From positions 911,412 to 975,411 of the forward strand of contig JAPDOI010000273.1 in NCBI GenBank assembly GCA_029168955.1: a stretch of DNA of 64,000 nucleotides, written 5' to 3'. Positions 24,844 to 36,085 of this stretch are shown one piece after another; position 1 is the first letter of the stretch; each line of letters begins with the position of its first letter. The position numbers and the translations under genes were made by a program. A model generated the notes under the pieces. It saw nothing but the letters and a program-made list of their open reading frames with translations, was not told the DNA's origin and did no database searches. The stretch comes from Aplectana chamaeleonis (taxonomy: Eukaryota > Nematoda > Chromadorea > Rhabditida > Cosmocercidae).

Positions 24844-25776
24844 ACACTCTTACGTAGTCGATGCAGGTCACGCCGCCCCAGTGGGAAATAAGAATGATGA
24901 AGCCTCGTAGCTGCATAACATTACAGGGCAAGTCCCCTCATCTGACTATGTGAGTGCTCCGAGGTTTGAGTGAAATGAAGCTAACCAAGTTAGGATTCAA
25001 GCTGGTATGGAGTGTCTTGTAAATATCCGGAAATCTCAGCTCTTTCGGCAAAACTGAAACTTCTAACAACACTACAAAAAGTTGCATGGCAGAAGTACAT
25101 ATGACGCAGATTCTTGTATCTGTATGAAACTTACGCAGGCCGCAGTTGTTAGAAGTGATGAGAAGGCAGAACACCTAAAAGAGATATGAGATCTTCACCA
25201 AGTTTAGTGAGAACTTAGAGTTGAATAGAAATTTTCACAGACAGCTTTTACATTTTCTACAGATTTTTACAGCTTTTGGATCGGGACAACGGGAATACTG
25301 CGTGAAGAAAAGAGTGTGCGATCTCTGAGGGTTCGTGATATGAGGGGATTGCACGCGTGGTGCTGCGCATTTGAGTTCTAGCGTAGGAATCGCGTATTGA
25401 ACGCTAGTGTGAAGCGAAAGATGGGTTTGGAGTCGGACGGAAAAAATTCTAGCTCGCTAGCCTGGAGTTGCCTGGAACTCCGCCATGGACGGTCCCAAGC
25501 CCGGCTGGGAAAGAAGGAGGGTTGTCCCGTGCCGACGGATTGTGAAACTAGACTTGTAACCATGGGAGATTTAAGGATCCAAACATGTGCTAACGCATCC
25601 AGGACAGCCGATGCGCCGATGAAACGAAACCAGGGCTCCTGTGAGAAATATGCGGCTGGGTATACGGATAAATATCCATGCCGAAGCGGCAAGTTCAAGT
25701 CGCAGTATGGATCGTACGCACAGACCACCATGTTGGGCAAAGGAAGTGATCGCTGCGAATTGGCACGGTCTCCATT

Positions 25777-26424
25777 GTGGAGCTCTCTGAGGTGCGAATG
25801 TCAGGGTTTGGACTGACTGTTGTGCGATACCCTAGTACTGACGCTCAAATCACGCTGTTCCATTCTGGAGGAGAGAAGCACATTGGAGGTGTCGACTTCG
25901 CTTTGGATTTCAGGGCAACTGAAAGCGTGCTGGCCTTTCAACCGATATCGAGCCGTCTAGCCATATTGACACTGGCGGATACAGCAAAGACGCCCATATT
26001 CTTTGACTACTCTACCACGAGAGTCAGCTCAGACGATGACTTTTATACCAGTATACATGACACTATCGACTCATTGCTAATAACGGATTTCAAAATTATC
26101 GCTGACGATTTTAATGCTCATGTTGGAGCAGATCGGTCGGGCTAGGGAGAAACGTTGGGTCGATATGGACCAGGTGAAGTCAATGAAATTGTTCGTCTAC
26201 TGTCGGTAGCTGCAAGCTATGGACTATTAGTTGGAAGCAGTCATTACCAGCAGCCTCGCAAGCATCAACTCACCTGGCGTGCACCGAATGGCAAGGACTC
26301 AGTGGTGCTAGACTACATTCTCGTCAATGCGCGTTTCCAGTCATCACTAAAGACGTGCGTGTTGAACGCTGACTATGGATCCGACCATCATCTTCTTTGT
26401 CCTAAAGTCCAGCCCAAGCTTTGA
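25777..26424 (+). pseudogene. RTE endonuclease domain
   Basis: Two adjacent frames, 25777-26145 and 26155-26424, together carry the later half of an AP-like endonuclease: SSRLAILTLAD, FKIIADDFNAHVGADRSG (the D-N catalytic pair), GLLVGSSHYQQPRKHQLTW, VLDYILVNARF (structural DY) and ADYGSDHHLL (the S-D-H end motif). A stop codon right after ADRSG separates them. The first motif (LQET) is not visible upstream. The domain would nick target DNA. The stop and missing N-terminus make it non-functional. Confidence 0.85.
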
Positions 26425-27095
26425 CGTGTTAAGTTTCAATCGGTGTCACAGCCAAAACGGGATTGGTCGAAGTTGAAGGGGTATGTGTACGTGCAGAGTA
26501 TGTGCAGCGATTCGAATTGGGGCTATCAAAGCGATTTTCCTCATTAACAGTGCACGAGACGTGAAAGTAGAAGAAGAACAATTCTCAAGCGTAATTTGTG
26601 GTCTTGCCCAAAACATATTTCCTCCCGTCAGGCAGAGGACGGAACCGTGCATTTCGGACAGATGCCTACAACTCGTAGGTCAACGAAAGAAGGCAAAGCT
26701 TGTCAACCACAATTCGAACGTTCAGTTGAAGCGTGAAGCTCGACGGCAGCTGAAATTGGAGCGTGAGGCGTACTTGAACACAGCTCCCGAAGAAATGGAT
26801 CAGGCATCATCAAGGTCACTTCCACACACTGTTCTTGACTTTTAGACGACTCAGTGGCAAAACCAAGGTGATCAGAAAAGATGAACCCCTTGTAATCGCT
26901 TCCGCCATCTATGAAAGAAGTTGATGCTGCTGTGAAGCTACTAAACTCGGGCAAAGCTGCTGGTGTGGGCAGAGTAACGGCAGAAGCTTCAAAAGCTGAT
27001 GAAGATATTTTGATGCAGCGTCTACTTTTGCTACTGCTGCTAATATGGCGTGTCGAGAAAATTCCTGCGTCGTGGGAACGAACGATTATAGTGCC

Positions 27096-28184
27096 TAACA
27101 AGGGAAGTATACAAAGCGTAGGTCTGATCTGCCAAAACGACTAGTGTCGTTAGTATCTCTTGTGGCTCAATAGTGAAACTGCGCAGTATCCCGCCGCGAG
27201 CCGCAGGTTCCAAGTAGTTACAAGCTTAAAAAGCTCATTTTTTGTGCTTTTTGTACCTTCCAAAAAGCGCGTTATTCTTTGGAAAATCCGGAAACGGACC
27301 TCATAAATGTGTTCAACACCCAAAACTACTACCCTGAGCAAATTTTGGGTGAACGAACATTTTCCGTACTTCGTCCAGACTGACAGCGTTTTGGACTTGT
27401 ACGGATTTTCTGTTGGGCGCTTATTTCTACTAATTGAGGGCTCTGGAAGCGTTTTAGAAAAATGTTCCAGGTTTGACTTAAAACTCTCCCAGGAGGGTTT
27501 TTTGGGGCGCTGATCACGATTCTGTGATTTATTAGTCGATTTTCAAAAGTTTTCGGCTCATTTCGTTTGAAGTTTCCCAACCGGGGAAAATTTCGAGGGA
27601 AAAACGCCACTTTCGAGATTTCCGGTTTTCTACGATAGATATGTCTCAAAATCATCTGCTGTGGGTTATTTGGAGTGCTAAACACGAATCTGGAGTCCGT
27701 TTATCGATTTTTCGCAGATTACGGTAAATTACGGTGGGTATACGGTAGTTTGGTCAAAATCTCAGATTTTACTCAAAATTTGTATACGGGGGTTAATCGG
27801 GGTGGAGAATACGAATTTAACGTCCGTTTGTCGATTTCCAAAATACTAAGGTGGGTTTTGACCCCTAAATGACATGTTACCTACCGTAACCCACAGTAAA
27901 CCTCAAAATTTCGACAAATGGACTCCAGATTCGTGTTCACCACCCTAGATTACCCCTACATACAACTTTTGAGCCAAATCCGAGAAAATTTTTTGAAACT
28001 CCAAAAAAAAAATGCCTGATGGGTACCCTTGCCTTTTCGCCAGGCTTAAAAAATGCTCATAACTTTTTTGAACCTGCGGCTCGCGACGAGATACTGCGCA
28101 TTTTTACTATTGAGCCAGAAGAGATACTAACCATACTAGTCGTTTTGGCAGATCCGACCTACGCTTTTTATACTTCCCTTGTAA
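27096..28184. mobile_element. TIR element with 3-bp TAA TSD, inserted in RTE
   Basis: Element 27099-28181 (1,083 bp) with terminal inverted repeats of about 120 bp at over 85% identity, starting CAAGGGAAGTATACAAAGCG. It is flanked by TAA at 27096-27098 and 28182-28184. Deleting it with one TAA joins ATAGTGCCTAA to GCCAAAAATAGGC and restores an RT reading frame (IVPKPKIGDSNQC), so the insertion is directly demonstrated. No transposase frame. A 3-bp TAA duplication fits PIF/Harbinger-like or related elements. A second copy lies at 31217-33356. Confidence 0.92.
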
Positions 28185-28987
28185 GCCAAAAATAGGCGAC
28201 AGCAACCAATGCAAAAGCTATTGCGGTATTAGCTTGCTGCCCTCACTGGCAAAGTGTTCACTAGGATTATGCAGCTGCGTCTTCAAAAGCATCGGGAAAC
28301 TGTAGCCAAAGAAGAACAAGCAGGTTCTGGTCGTAGATACTGTGATCAAACTTTCACCATCAGGCAGATTCCTAAGGAACGCATACGGTGTGCCAAGCGC
28401 ACAGTTGTTGTCTTCATAATTTCCGCGCGGCATTTGGCAGCGTCTCGTGGCCGGCTTTGTGGCTGTCTTTACGCTCAAAACGCGTGCCGGGTAAGATCGT
28501 GCGTGTTTTTCAAGAGACCTATACAGGCTCATGCAGTTGCATTCGCGTACAAAAGGAGCTGTACGCCTCATTCCCGATTCGAACTGATTTGCGACAAGGA
28601 TGTGTAGCGTCTCCATTGCTGTTCAATGCAGTGGTTGACGCTATCATGCGGGAGATTTTCAATGGTCGGCAAGTAGTCCAATTCGGTGATAACCATCTCT
28701 TAAAGACTTTATGTTTGCTGACGGCAGCGCTGTTCTTGCTAACCATGATGGCGAGGCTCCCGATATTCTGCACCAGATCGCGACAACAACCAGCTCATAT
28801 GATCTTACGATAAATGCCGAAAAAACGAAGGTGATGACAATTGATGGGTCATCAGCTACAGTCTGCTTTCACGATGCCCAGATCGAGCAAGTGGATCGTT
28901 TCAAGTACCTTGGCTCCGTCATTCAACAAGGCAAGATCGCCTCAACAGCTAAAGTTCACAGCAGGATTGGCCAAGATTTCTGCTTTT

Positions 28988-29084
28988 AAAGCACTAAACT
29001 GGTGCTTGTGGAGGCGTCAAAACGTAGCCGCTGGAAAGCACTAAACTGGTGCTTGTGGAGGCGTCAAAACGTAGCCGCTGGAAA
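28988..29084 (+). repeat. 47-bp tandem duplication in the RT thumb
   Basis: The unit AAAGCACTAAACTGGTGCTT... is repeated twice, back to back, with a 47-bp period. As 47 is not a multiple of three it shifts the LINE frame. Confidence 0.9.
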
Positions 29085-29821
29085 GGAAATGAGGATCTAC
29101 CATTCGGCTGTCGTGCCAGCATTGCTGTACGGAGCTGAGACGTGGACATCGCTGAAATCGGATCTTCAGAAACTCGAAGTTTTTTTTATATGCGATGACG
29201 GATCCTTCGCGTGCTTTTACGCGTCCACGTCACGTATGAGAATATCCGCTTACGTTGTGAGGACCAACCCACAATCGAATGCGAAGTCAGAAAGCGTAGG
29301 TTTCGCTGGTTTGGTCATGTTTGCCGCATGCCTCACTAGTTGCTCTTCAGACGACGACCGGTGGAGTGGAAAGTGCAGCGATCGCCGCCCAGAAAGGCTT
29401 GGGTAAAGCAAGTTGAAGATGATTTGGCGAGACGAAGACTGTCTGTGGCTGATGCGAGACTAATGGCACTGGATCGCTCTACGCGGAAGGCAGTTGTTCG
29501 TGATGCACACCTCCCCAATGCACCAACAGCGGCGTACTGGCTCCGAGGTCAGCCTCGGCAGGCCGTCAGCTAATGGGACGGTAAGGTAAGGTAGGCCTGG
29601 AGTTGTCGTCCCATGAAAGAGGTCTCTGCGAGAGTAAGCCAGTGAAAGTTTCCGAAATTTCTCTCTCTTTCTCTTATCCCCCCTACCGGGCCTGTGGTCA
29701 CAAGGGTGTGGTAAAGATGAATCTAGAGTCAAACTCTACAGCTATTTCGCCTTTGGGTAAGTGATGGCAGGACTCCCAAATGATTACCCAGTTTTTGGTG
29801 TGCTACCCCTTCTACCATATA

Positions 29822-30785
29822 AGCGCCTTTTTTGATCGGCCACCCGGTATAGCAACCAGCCTTCATGGATTCTCCGCAGCTCCAGTAGAATTCTGTCTTG
29901 CTTGTCGCAGCCCTGCATTCGCTCTTGCTACAGGGAACGCTCGAAAAACGTACGTTTTTTGAGAAAAGATGTCCGGGAGGTTCCTATCGGCAGCACTGCC
30001 TTCAAACTAAACGACTTCTGATCTGGGTTTTGGGGTAGTACTAAAATCACCTGGACGGAACTAGCCCTGAGAATTGTCTCCACAAGGTATCGCTTCATTG
30101 AGTGAGCGGGGTTCTGGATTCTATTATTTAGGCCGACGAACAGCAGTGGCGGAACTTGGTTGGACCGAAATACTGGAGAAAATGTCTGCGTGTTAGACAA
30201 CTGAATCCCCAGTGTTTCTTGTTGAGGACGGATATAGTATAATCTAGAAAAACTTACCAGAAAGAGCGGTATGTAGGCGGAAGGCATGCGGAGATGATGA
30301 CTCGCTACTCATTTGTCTAAGCTTTTATACTGACTGAATCCGTTGGGAACCCTTTCCTCTACAACAAACACAATTTAGACACTTGTTATTACTGCCATAG
30401 CCTGAATACACCGCGTTTTACTGGATGAAGGACTGCAGACTGTAGTTCTGAAAATCGTGTGAAAGGCAAAACGCTCTCTTTCAATTTAGTTTGTCAGAGG
30501 ACAGCTGTACCTCCAGCAGAGCTCCATGACTTTAACAAAGCACGTCCATCGGGCCAGACACGCATTGTTTTTGTTAATGAAAGTCCGGGATGACGAAATA
30601 CTGTGAATTTCCGCAGCAAAATAACGAACATAAGAAGAATAGTGTCGAACGGGTGCAGCTTTGTTACAGTACTGCGCATATTCTGGCGAAACAGACTTTT
30701 AGCGCACATTTTCATGTTTGAAGAAATCTATTTTTGAGACAACTTCAGATTTTGTCCATGAGAGCAATGAAGAACCTAGTGAGAA
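29822..30785 (-). repeat. Left arm of a ~1-kb inverted duplication
   Basis: Matches 35540-36546 in reverse orientation over its whole length with high identity. The outer end reads GCGCC...GATCGGCCACCCGGTAT, which resembles termini of some mariner-like elements. The inner end is near the phrase TTTTGTCCATGA. On the minus strand the arm contains a TATA box (30322-30329), an ATG (30285-30287) and a 5' splice site, all conserved in the other arm. Either a duplicated gene 5' region or a long-TIR transposon with its own promoter is possible. Confidence 0.85.
30258..30287 (-). CDS. Candidate first coding exon, left arm
   Basis: On the minus strand, TATAAAAG (30329-30322) is followed about 35 bases later by ATG and ten codons, MPSAYIPLFL, then GTAAG, a good 5' splice site. 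The right arm has the same arrangement with one residue changed (MTSAYIPLFL). If real, it is a first exon encoding the start of a hydrophobic, signal-peptide-like leader. Reading through the intron gives a longer open frame (to 29928) that is not kept in the right arm. No downstream exon could be identified, so this is a hypothesis based on conserved spacing. Confidence 0.3.
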
Positions 30786-30852
30786 ATACTCTCCGCTCTT
30801 TGATTTCGGCTGCCTCCACTGATTGATCCTGCCTATCAGGAAGAAAGGAAGA

Positions 30853-30930
30853 GGGGGACTGGTGTAGTGGATAACGAATAAGACTCTTGGATATGCAATG
30901 CTGAAGGTTCGATTCCGGACGCGCGCGATT
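30853..30930 (+). tRNA. tRNA-like sequence, probably pseudogene or SINE head
   Basis: TGGTGTAGTGGATAACG (30860 on) matches an A box, and GGTTCGATTCC (30906-30916) matches a B box at tRNA-like spacing. The wording is closest to tRNA-Arg. Only two base pairs of the T stem form and the acceptor stem does not pair, so it is not a working tRNA. It may be the pol III promoter of a tRNA-derived SINE. It lies just inside the left arm of the inverted duplication. Confidence 0.35.
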
Positions 30931-32019
30931 TTTCGCAATCGCATTGGCATTTTGTATTGTACTTGGATACGCGGTCTTTAATATTGTTTTATCGTTTTGG
31001 AGCCTTATTAATCACCCCGATATTACATGGGATCATTCACCAACAGTAGACCACATAAATTTACAATCTATAAGTGATAACAAGCTTATTCATTGTTTCT
31101 TTGTTTTTTTGTCAATTCGAGCACCAATGATAAACTGGCGCATAGTTTTGGGAACATGAAGGCTTTCCATGGAAGCGATGGCGGATGAAGGACAACAAAA
31201 TTAGGATAATGCCTGACAAGATAAGGGTTCTTAGTGATAAGCGCATTTACGAAAACGAGTAGTATTGTTGGTATCTCCTGTAGCTCAATATGCAGCAAAA
31301 GAGCGCAGAATGCTTCTTTGAGCCAGAGGTTCCAAGAAGTTATGAGCTTTTTTCGAACTCCGCGGAAAGGCAAGGGTACCCCATAAGCCTTTTTTTGGTG
31401 CTTCAAAGATTTTTCTTTAATTTCGCTCAAAACTTAAATGCAGGGGTAATCTAGGGTGGTGGGACGAACCTGAAGTCCGTTTATCGAAATTCTGAGGTTT
31501 AATGTAGGATACGGTAGGTACCGTGTCATTTAGTGGGCGAAACCCGCCTTAGTATTGTGCAAATCGGCAAACGGTCGTAAAATTCGTATTCACCACCCCA
31601 AACAGCCCCTTGCACAAATTTTGAGTCAAATTTGAGGCTTTGACTAAACTGCCGTAAACCCATCGTAATCTACCGCAATCTGTCAAAAATCGGTAAGCGG
31701 ACTCCGGATCCTTGTTTAGCACTAAAATAGCCCATAGATATACATTTTGAGCCATTTCTATCGTAGCGTTCCGGAAATCGTCAAAAGTTACATTTTGCCC
31801 TCAAATTTCCTACGATTGAAGCCTTTGAACGAATTCATTTTTTTACGGTTTTTTTTTGTCCGTACTTGATGTTCATTCTTATACCCTACCCTGGTTACCC
31901 CTACACACAAGTTTTGAGCAAAATTCAAGAAAATACTTTGAAAAACCACAAAAATGCCTGATGGAATAGCCTTGCCTTTTGGCGAAGTTTCAGAAACGCC
32001 AATAACTTTCTGAAGCCTG

Positions 32020-33253
32020 CGGCTTGAGGGAGTACAGTTACGGAGCTTCGGGAGCGAAAAATATTTTGGCACTGGAGCGCGTTTTCCTCCCGTTCCTTTA
32101 ATCGTTGCAGGATTTGTATGTATGCCAGCTGTGATCTGCACGTGCAAAAATAATGTTTTTGGAGAATGGCAAATCTGTGAATTAAAAAATATCTCGATTC
32201 TGTACTAAGGATTGAAACTCCGGGTGGGCGAAATTCTCGCATGCGTTCTAAATTTCTCACACTCCGGGGTTCCAACCCCTGGCCAAAATCGGGGAAACCT
32301 CCGCACAAATGCAAACTTAATACCGAATCCAGGTCATCGCAAGCGCGACTGAACATACGACACTCAACAGCCAATTTCGTTAACGCATACTTATTCAACG
32401 AAATGATGTATATAGAAGCTTCAGAGAAATGCTGGGGGCTACTTCCCTGGAACTTTGGAGAGCAAAAATGTATTTGGCCTGAAAAAACGTACGTACTGGA
32501 GAGGGATTCCAAAAAAGAATTCGCATCCACATCAAAATTTTCTGCTCCAAGGGGTTGAAGCTCCGCGTGGACCTAATTTTGACGTGGGGACGGATTTTTT
32601 CTCCCCCCCCCCCCTCTCTATTATGCGTATTTCAACCTACTTCAAACTGTCACACCACCCAAGGTTGTGGCAGTACAAGCCTGTATGTCTCACAACATAC
32701 TGTAACTATGGCAATTTTGTAAATGAGAAGTGTTAAGAGTGTTGTATTCAGTGTTCTTGGCTTAACTGATTTTCCTCGGTGGCGTCGGAACTCGTCCTCG
32801 CCATCATTTTCACACCCAACAAACTTTGGACCAACCCGGGGTTTCCCTCCCCTTCCGAAATCAGGAGAGTTATGGGCCCTAAGAAGTGTATCGTACACAC
32901 ACAGTCAAATTTCCAATTTGAGTTTAACCTCTGGTTTCAGAGCTCAGAAAATCGCGGCCTCTTGCGAGCTCCGACGTTAGTTCTATGAGGAAATTCCTAA
33001 CGGCATTTCCACAGACAATTCACATTTGGCAAAATCAATCGCCTTTGTCGTCCAGTATAACTATTACCTCCGAACTGATCCTTCCCTTAACACGAGCATG
33101 CATTTTCCGAAGATTGCAATGCTTCTGTCGTCCACCTTCTAATCGATAAAAATGGCGCGATGGTGATCGAGAAATTGACACGGGTAGGAAAACGCGCTCC
33201 AGTGCCAAAATATTTTTCGCTCCCGAAGCTCCGTAACTGTACTCGGCTTGAGG
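32020..33253. mobile_element. Mutator-like element with 10-bp TSD, nested
   Basis: Inverted ends of about 60 bp, starting AGTACAGTTACGGAGCTTCG at 32031 and ending with its complement at 33243, nearly identical. Both sides carry CGGCTTGAGG (32020-32029 and 33244-33253). A 9-11 bp duplication with long TIRs is typical of Mutator-like elements (MULEs). It carries no transposase frame and includes a copy of a dispersed repeat (32785-32960). It interrupts the TIR element 31217-33356, so it is the younger insertion. Confidence 0.88.
32785..32960. repeat. Dispersed repeat shared with 18.1 kb
   Basis: Same orientation and order of phrases as 18067-18240 (CATTTTCACACCCAACAAAC, ACCAACCCGGGGTTTCCCTC, ATCAGGAGAGTTA). 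It lies inside the Mutator-like element, so it may be carried by it or inserted in it. Confidence 0.7.
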
Positions 33254-33465
33254 CGGGATACTGCACACTTTTGTTATTGAGCCACAGGAGATACATACTA
33301 ACAATACATACTAGTTTTTTCGGCAGATCCGACCTACGCTTTGTATACTTCCCTTGTGAGTAGGTTATGTTATTGTAATTGTTACTCCTGATTGTTGAAT
33401 CTGCGTTGCTATAGACCAAAAAATTGCTATTAAGAGCTTTTCAAATGAAGCATAATGAAAGGTCT

Positions 33466-33946
33466 TAAAGGCAAAGTTCACGATGATTTTTGTTCCCGAG
33501 CTTACCACGCAAAACAACGCATTGGCCAACAAATGTTACCAAAAACTACGCAGAAACGGCGAGAAACGCACTAAAACGTCTTATTTCAGTGGCTTTATTC
33601 TCTGTCCTGGACTAGTAGTCCGGTTGGATGAACATGTTCAAGGTGGTTGTCACCGGTAAAAAATGTGGTTAATCGAAATAGAAAAATATTTTAGGCAACA
33701 CAGTATTATTAGGGTCTGAAGGAAAGTACAGAGCGCAGAGAATCGCAAAAAACGGGTCCACAAAATGTTTCCTTGTCACAACGAACATTTCCTGTGAGAG
33801 TAAAGAAGCTTGGTGAGAGTGAAGAATTTCGTGCCCTTCTGGTGCGTTTTTCCCGATTTTTTCGCCATTTCAGATCTACCCAAGAGCCAAACAATCGATT
33901 TAGCCATTAATCTCAAAATCGAGGATTATCGTCAACACTGCCTTTA
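33466..33946. mobile_element. 474-bp TTAA-flanked element
   Basis: Element 33470-33943 starts AGGCAAAGTTCACGATGAT and ends with ATCGTCAACACTGCCT, giving inverted ends of about 20 bases. The left flank is TTAA (33466-33469). The right TTAA was split by the hairpin MITE that follows: TTA stands at 33944-33946 and the final A at 34129. The terminal phrase recurs at 19150, 61405 and, in part, at 36736. TTAA duplications are the hallmark of piggyBac-like transposons. Confidence 0.75.
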
Positions 33947-34128
33947 CTGTGCTTCTCTCATCTAAACTCCGGTCCGCAGTTGCGTCTCGACACTCTTTGC
34001 GGCCGCACGCGCTCAAGCCACATCGAGTCGGCTTTGGCGCTGGAAGCTCGACCGACTCGAGTGCGTGCGGCCGCAAAGCGTGTCGAGACGCAATTGCGGA
34101 CCGGAATTTGGCCCAGGGAAGCACAGTA
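33945..34128. mobile_element. 180-bp GC-rich hairpin MITE with TA TSD
   Basis: Element 33947-34126. Its ends CTGTGCTTC and GAAGCACAG are inverted, and the inner arms (about 33966-34017 and 34058-34112, with CCGGTCCGCAGTTGCGTCTC and GACACTCTTTGCGGCCGCAC) are near-perfect complements. TA flanks both sides (33945-33946, 34127-34128). Its removal regenerates a TTAA that completes the preceding element, which both proves the insertion and dates it as younger. Confidence 0.85.
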
Positions 34129-35539
34129 AGTTCATCACCTCACTTTTCCTGCAGATCGACTCATATGCTGTCCTACCTAATAAAAATTCTCAGAGATTAT
34201 AAACGGTCAGAAAAAATCCTATCCTGCGTGAAACACTTGCACACTCTCTGAAAATCATTTTGGTAGGAAACGGCCGCCTTTAGTCTTCACTAAAGAATTG
34301 CGCGTAAGGGGGCGTGTCTCGTACGTGGATGCACACACCACAATTTATTCCACGGTCATTCGTTTTGCCTTTCTCTCCATGGCGTTACCCAGGCTGCAGG
34401 ACAAGAAAGCAAGGCTTCCGCTCCAGAAAATGCCTTGCGACCGCGATTATGGACGTTTGTCTTTTTTTGATCTTCCGACAGTTAATTACATAGTTCGTCA
34501 GCCACTGTGAATCAAGTGAGTCTTGCGTATGAGGCTGCGATATAAACTCGATCGAAGCGCCAGCGAGACGAATGTACACATGCTCAACAAAGCCTAATCC
34601 AAGTGAGCAAAACTGAGAACAGTTACCGATTTTGTGCTCGTCATCTGAAATATTTATCTTTTGAAGTTTTGGATAATAGCAATTAGTTTCCCCATTTTGA
34701 GCCGGTCGAAGTAAGGCTTATCGGGTTTATCATGCCCAAATCTGTCTGTCACTGTTATATTTTGTCATGGCCGACGGCTTCGCTGCTCATTCCGCCTGGA
34801 CACATCCGAGTAAGCTAGGCTCTCATTATTTGTGAATCAGCGAAAGGAATTTCATTTCAAGTCAGGCACCTGCCACGGAGATGTTTTGGGTAATTTGCTT
34901 CCCTTGCTTAGTACTCTTAACGACACAGCACCCGTGGAAGAGTTCTTCGTCTGCGTTGGCGGCATTTCGTTGGACCTCGTTGTTTCTTGGCCTGCTACCA
35001 GCGAATGACGATGTGGTCCCGCCACGTTTGCCCGCTAAGGGGAACGGTGACCCATGTAAAAGTACTAGCTTCAATTTCTTGTCTTCATAAGTCACACTGT
35101 TATGGAGGAAAATCCGTTGGCTAGTTGCGATGCTGGGTGCCCTATCTGTACTTTCAATCTGTTGTGATACAGCAGCTAGATATTCATCTTTTAAACGTGA
35201 GCATTAGCGTTTCTGAGCATCTTTGCCTTGAACTGATACCCACATGCGTTATCAATGAAGGTTTCACCGAAGAAATGTGATAATGCATCAATTTTTATTT
35301 GCCACCAGAAAACAAAGTACTGTTTATTCTTTTATCAAAACACTCACACACATAATGAATAATCCTCCATTCATAAAGTTGTTTATGAAGAAGTTCGACA
35401 GAAATTATTATTTATCACGAAAACCACCTGGATATTTGCACACCTTCAAGGTTATCTGGGGCGCGTGCCCAGCCGAGACCCAAAACCTGAAAAGAAAAAT
35501 GTCATATGTTATTCACAGCTATTTATATGTAGGTATCCT
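34129..35539. other. No gene recognised; dispersed repeat copy 2 inside
   Basis: At 34702-34830 lies the second copy of the GAGCCGGTCGAAGT repeat. A 77-codon minus-strand frame (35095-34862, beginning MTYEDKKLKLVLLHG) is unrecognised. Nothing else supportable. Confidence 0.4.
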
Positions 35540-36013
35540 ATTCACAGGTACTTCATTTCTTTCATGGACAAAATCGGAAATTCTCTCAAAAATAGATATC
35601 TTTAAACATGAAGAAGCGCGCTAAAAGTCATTTTCGCCGGAATATGTGCAGTATTGTAACAAAGCTGCACCCGTTCGACACTATATTCGACACTATACAT
35701 GATTTTGCTGATTTTTGGCGAAATTTCATAGTATTTCGTCATCCCGGACTTTCATTAACAAAAACAATCCGTGTCTGGCCCGATGGAAGTGCTTTGCTAA
35801 GGTCATGGAGCTCTGCTGGAGGTACAGCTGTCTTCTGACAAACTAAATTCAAAGAGAGCGTTTTGCCTGCCACAGAATTTACTTCCGATTTTCAGAACTA
35901 CAGTCTGGACTCCTTCATCCAGTAAAACGCGGTGTATTCAGGCTATGGCAGTAGTAACAAGTGTCTGGATTGGGTTTGTTGTAGAGGCAAAGATTCCAAA
36001 CGAATTCAGTCAG

Positions 36014-36021
36014 TATAAAAG
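36014..36021 (+). promoter_or_regulatory. TATA box upstream of candidate exon
   Basis: TATAAAAG lies 35 bases before the ATG at 36056. The counterpart in the other arm is at 30322-30329 on the minus strand. Conservation of box, spacing and start codon between diverged arms supports a real core promoter. Confidence 0.45.
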
Positions 36022-36055
36022 CTTAGACGAATGAGTAGCGAATCATCATCTCCAC

Positions 36056-36085
36056 ATGACTTCCGCCTACATACCGCTCTTTCTG
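36056..36085 (+). CDS. Candidate first coding exon, right arm
   Basis: ATG and ten codons, MTSAYIPLFL, followed directly by GTAAGC at 36086. The left arm has MPSAYIPLFL followed by GTAAG. The leader would be hydrophobic, as in a secreted or membrane protein. The two putative genes would be transcribed away from each other. Later exons are not found within the duplicated 460 bases downstream, so the rest of the gene is missing, outside the duplication, or never existed. Confidence 0.3.

Larger units (their letters stand above)
26911..29573 (+). pseudogene. RTE reverse transcriptase, inactive
   Basis: RT blocks in order: AVKLLNSGKAAGVGRVTAE (26911 on), IPASWERTIIVP (to 27095), then after the inserted element ISLLP and KVFTRIMQLRLQKHRE (about 28215-28290), SVSWPALW (28430), RTDLRQGCVASPLLFN (28573-28623) and FADGSAVLANHDG (28711). 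The last is the catalytic FADD box with the second aspartate replaced by glycine, which would abolish polymerisation. The thumb (KYLGSVI, SAVVPALLYGAETW) and a C-terminal tail (WVKQVEDDLARRRL, APTAAYWLRGQ) follow in shifting frames. The tail resembles RTE proteins of nematodes and other invertebrates. Confidence 0.87.
25395..29585 (+). mobile_element. RTE-type LINE, split by a TIR element
   Basis: An RTE-clade non-LTR retrotransposon on the plus strand: AP-like endonuclease (25777-26424), linker (26483-26845), reverse transcriptase (26911-27098 continuing at 28185), thumb and C-terminal tail to 29573. A 1.08-kb DNA element sits inside the RT (27099-28181). When it and one TAA are ignored, the RT frame continues. 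Further damage includes a stop between the two endonuclease frames near 26142, several frameshifts, a catalytic-site change and a 47-bp tandem duplication. RTE elements normally encode one polyprotein of roughly 1,000 residues, and this copy retains most of that length. The extreme 5' part, including the usual QET motif, could not be recognised. Confidence 0.87.
31214..33359. mobile_element. Second copy of the CAAGGGAAG TIR element, interrupted
   Basis: Element 31217-33356. The right end (GGCAGATCCGACCTACGCTT...ACTTCCCTTG) closely matches the end of the copy at 28181. The left end is diverged (CAAGATAAGGGTTCTTAG...GAAAACGAGTAGTATTG). The trinucleotide TGA flanks both sides (31214-31216, 33357-33359), agreeing with a 3-bp duplication. 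The inner part shares AAAAATGCCTGATGG and CTTGCCTTTTCGCC-like wording with the first copy. A 1.2-kb element is inserted near its right end. Confidence 0.8.

Noticed and set aside
28191..28616. Independent gene on the minus strand opposite the RTE
   Set aside because: The frame is the antisense of RT blocks that read clearly on the plus strand.
30853..30930. Functional tRNA-Arg gene
   Set aside because: A and B boxes are present, but the acceptor and T stems do not pair; kept only as a tRNA-like relic.
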